Notes under the pieces: generated by a model | The model's database searches: none | What the model was told of the DNA's origin: nothing | What the model saw: only the letters and a program-made list of their open reading frames with translations | DNA from: Rhizobiaceae bacterium | Lineage (GTDB): Bacteria; Pseudomonadota; Alphaproteobacteria; Rhizobiales; Rhizobiaceae | Assembly: GCA_014238155.1 (NCBI GenBank) | Contig: JABABQ010000062.1 | Coordinates: 124,001-188,000, forward strand | Length of the DNA stretch: 64,000 nt | Reading direction: 5' to 3' | Part shown: one piece after another, positions 63,261-64,000 of the stretch | Layout: every line of letters begins with the position of its first letter | Numbering within the stretch: position 1 is the stretch's first letter | Position numbers and translations under genes: made by a program

Positions 63261-64000
63261 TTGCTAACTCGCAGAACCTTTGGAAAGTTGTCCGCCGCGA
63301 CCATGTTGGCCGGCCCATTGGCGTCAATGCCGAATGTTTCACTGGCTGGCAATCCAACGAGCCAACCTTTGCACGGGCTTTCGGCGTTTGGAGAGCTGAA
63401 ATATGGCCCGGATTACAGCCACTTTGAATTCGTCAATCCGGATGCCCCCAAAGGCGGGACTTTCAATTTTGGCATATCCAGTTGGGGATATAATCAAAAT
63501 CCTCAGACTTTTGACACTCTCAACACTTTCGTTCTGAAAGGCAATGCGCCACCGCGCATGGAATTGTGTTTCGATGCGTTGATGGTGCGGGCGGTGGATG
63601 AGCCGACGGCGATCTATGGACAACTGGCCGAAACGGTGGAAATTTCCGAAGACCGTAATTCCTATACATTCAAGTTACGCCCTGAGGCCAAATGGCATGA
63701 TGGCACGGTTGTGACTGCAGATGATGTGGCCTTTTCCTATGAGCTTTTGAAAAAGGACGGACACCCGGAAATAGGCATTGTGCTGGCCAACCTTGAAAGC
63801 GCCCAATCCACTGGCGCTGATACTGTGGTGCTGGCGTTTAACGGCAAACAGTCTGACCGGTCAATATTGACAGTCGCCACAATGCCGGTTCTGTCGAAGG
63901 CCTATTACAGCGCTTATGATTTCCTGGCATCAACCATGGAACCACCCCAATCGTCCGGCCCCTATCGTGTCAAACGGACGAAGGTGGGAACATTCATCGA
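63261..64000 (+). CDS. ABC transporter substrate-binding protein, family 5 (YejA-like), 5' part
   Basis: An open frame begins with TTG at 63261, seven bases after GGAG, and runs off the right edge (246 codons seen). The N-terminus LTRRTFGKLSAATMLAGPLA is a twin-arginine signal. Then GELKYGPDYSHFEFVNPDAP then KGGTFNF, DALMVRAVDEPTAIYGQLAE and LRPEAKWHDGTVVTADDVAF mirror the preceding gene, so this is a paralogue in tandem. The pair probably serve one peptide-type importer whose permease genes would lie beyond the window. Confidence 0.85.
   Translation, partial: MLTRRTFGKLSAATMLAGPLASMPNVSLAGNPTSQPLHGLSAFGELKYGPDYSHFEFVNPDAPKGGTFNFGISSWGYNQNPQTFDTLNTFVLKGNAPPRMELCFDALMVRAVDEPTAIYGQLAETVEISEDRNSYTFKLRPEAKWHDGTVVTADDVAFSYELLKKDGHPEIGIVLANLESAQSTGADTVVLAFNGKQSDRSILTVATMPVLSKAYYSAYDFLASTMEPPQSSGPYRVKRTKVGTFI

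Overview
The window reads as chromosome of an alphaproteobacterium, most likely order Hyphomicrobiales (Rhizobiales). The strongest pointers are the order membrane-anchored cytochrome c - kdsB - pheA (58.9-61.2 kb), a tandem pair of YejA-like binding proteins next to it, a complete glycerol-3-phosphate (ugp) operon, and many polyamine-type and peptide-type ABC binding proteins. Assignments rest on motifs, lengths and gene order read from the sequence; no database search was run.

Layout. 0-4.2 kb: the start of a family 5 binding protein diverges from a three-gene set (YtcJ-type amidohydrolase, CobW-type metal GTPase, FAD amine oxidoreductase). 4.2-5.3 kb: wreckage of an IS3-type and an IS30-type element, followed by a creatininase-family gene. 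6.5-8.7 kb: a membrane adenylate cyclase with a haem-type sensor domain, then an orphan IS3 orfA. 8.8-26.6 kb: a large catabolic region. A nine-gene minus-strand chain (BKACE, PotABCD-like transporter, acyl-CoA dehydrogenase, NDP-forming acyl-CoA synthetase, serine hydrolase, CoA transferase) diverges from a GlxA/CdhR-type AraC regulator. A second minus-strand chain (aldehyde dehydrogenase, luciferase-like monooxygenase, enoyl-CoA hydratase, carnitine-3-dehydrogenase-like enzyme) diverges from RidA, an alpha/beta hydrolase and a broken CoA transferase. Together these look like uptake and breakdown of carnitine or a related quaternary amine or beta-hydroxy acid.

26.9-38.9 kb is an accessory island. 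It holds a lipoprotein, a trypsin-like protease, an exported amidohydrolase, an astacin/matrixin-type metalloprotease, a divergent subtilase and a V8-like serine protease, all on the plus strand and mostly translationally coupled. Three small secreted proteins follow on the minus strand, then an IS3 orfB fragment. That orfB fragment belongs to the same IS type as the orphan orfA 30 kb upstream, so the two may be halves of one split element.

39-47 kb: a second adenylate cyclase with TolB-like and TPR parts, a flavoprotein monooxygenase, an OsmC-family protein, a methyltransferase, a small secreted protein, an MscS channel and a periplasmic glycerophosphodiesterase. 47.3-52.4 kb: ugpBAEC plus an unusual second UgpE-like permease, preceded by a PHO-box-like sequence. 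52.5-58.9 kb: two EamA exporters, an NMT1-like protein, a glutathione transferase, a decayed TolB-family gene, nitronate monooxygenase and an aminotransferase. 58.9-64 kb: pheA, kdsB, cytochrome c and two YejA-like binding proteins, the last cut by the window edge. No tRNA, rRNA or CRISPR array was seen.
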